Origin: Paenibacillus tritici
GTDB lineage: Bacteria > Bacillota > Bacilli > Paenibacillales > Paenibacillaceae
NCBI RefSeq assembly: GCF_013204885.1
Contig: NZ_JABMKX010000004.1
Location: 372,001-436,000 of the forward strand
Direction of reading: 5' to 3'
Length of the DNA stretch: 64,000 nt
Shown here: in pieces, positions 63,903 through 64,000 of the stretch
How positions within the stretch are numbered: the stretch's first letter is position 1
How the letters are laid out: the number at the start of each line of letters is the position of its first letter
Translations under genes and position numbers: made by a program
Notes under the pieces: model-generated
The model's database searches: none
The model's input: only the letters and a program-made list of their open reading frames with translations
What the model was told of the DNA's origin: nothing

Positions 63903-64000
63903 ATGAGTATACTGTCAGAAAACAAAGTAATTATGCACGGTGCTGCAAAGGATAAATACAAAGCGATCGCTATGGCGGGCAAGCTGCTGGTCGATGCAGG
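63903..64000 (+). CDS. mtlF: Mannitol-specific PTS enzyme IIA, N-terminus (partial)
   Basis: The first 32 residues are visible (MSILSENKVIMHGAAKDKYK, then AIAMAGKLLVDA) before the window ends. This matches the start of MtlF/EIIA-Mtl. It lies 16 bases after mtlR in the order mtlA-mtlR-mtlF, as in Geobacillus and Paenibacillus, where mtlD usually follows. The active-site His is beyond the window. Confidence 0.9.
   Translation, partial: MSILSENKVIMHGAAKDKYKAIAMAGKLLVDA

Noticed and set aside
1..64000. rRNA, tRNA, prophage, insertion sequence or integrase genes
   Set aside because: Looked for on both strands while reading; nothing recognisable, although short tRNAs could be missed by eye.

Overview
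The window is about 55% GC and reads as a Paenibacillus-type Firmicute chromosome. Genes have strong AGGAGG-type ribosome sites, lipoprotein ABC binding proteins, YesM/YesN-type two-component systems, many AraC regulators, a Bacillus-like mtl locus, cre (CcpA) boxes and a ykkC guanidine riboswitch. I saw no rRNA, tRNA, prophage, transposase or CRISPR array.

Layout. 1-9.6 kb: the start of an ABC ATPase gene facing an OmpR-type two-component pair, small unknown genes, a TetR/DHA2 drug-efflux pair, a metallophosphoesterase, an SDR, a Set-like MFS exporter with a receiver-only protein, and an AraC regulator. 9.7-18.4 kb: a GH3 enzyme with an inserted domain and a CBM6-like tail, an AraC regulator, and a coupled GH38/GH105 pair. 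18.4-21.4 kb: housekeeping-like small enzymes (GNAT, APH-like kinase, DinB, GrpB, a short GNAT). 21.5-31.6 kb: myo-inositol catabolism in two units, iolGB and iolCADE, separated by a LacI-type regulator. Both units carry the same palindromic operator next to a sigma-A promoter. 33.4-42.4 kb: a membrane-anchored AraC regulator, an LplA/LplB/YtcP-like ABC importer, a TIM-barrel epimerase-like enzyme and an unrecognised toroid-like protein, probably one glycan-utilisation locus. 43.6-58 kb: a Gly/His-rich membrane protein, an AraC regulator expanded by internal repeats, GH3, GH30, a YesMN-type two-component system, a second sugar ABC importer and a GH42 enzyme. 58.1-59.9 kb: guanidine-I riboswitch, the YkkCD exporter pair and an aldo/keto reductase. 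60.2 kb to the end: mannitol PTS genes mtlA, mtlR and the start of mtlF.

Regulation fits one theme. cre-like boxes precede GH3 (9.7 kb), GH38, GH30, both ABC operons and mtlA, so glucose repression through CcpA is likely on top of specific AraC, two-component, LacI and MtlR control.

The most unusual content is non-coding. Two loci 10 kb apart carry tandem arrays of one 51-bp unit with two alternative cores: 19 units at 31.8-32.8 kb and 8 full units plus one partial at 42.7-43.2 kb. A second family, a ~187-bp dispersed element with internal inverted repeats, occurs three times (12.8, 25.4 and, inverted, 43.2 kb). Other intergenic regions hold 23-bp repeats carrying TATAAT, 24-, 21-, 9- and 7-bp repeats, and a G-poor CAA-rich leader in front of iolC.
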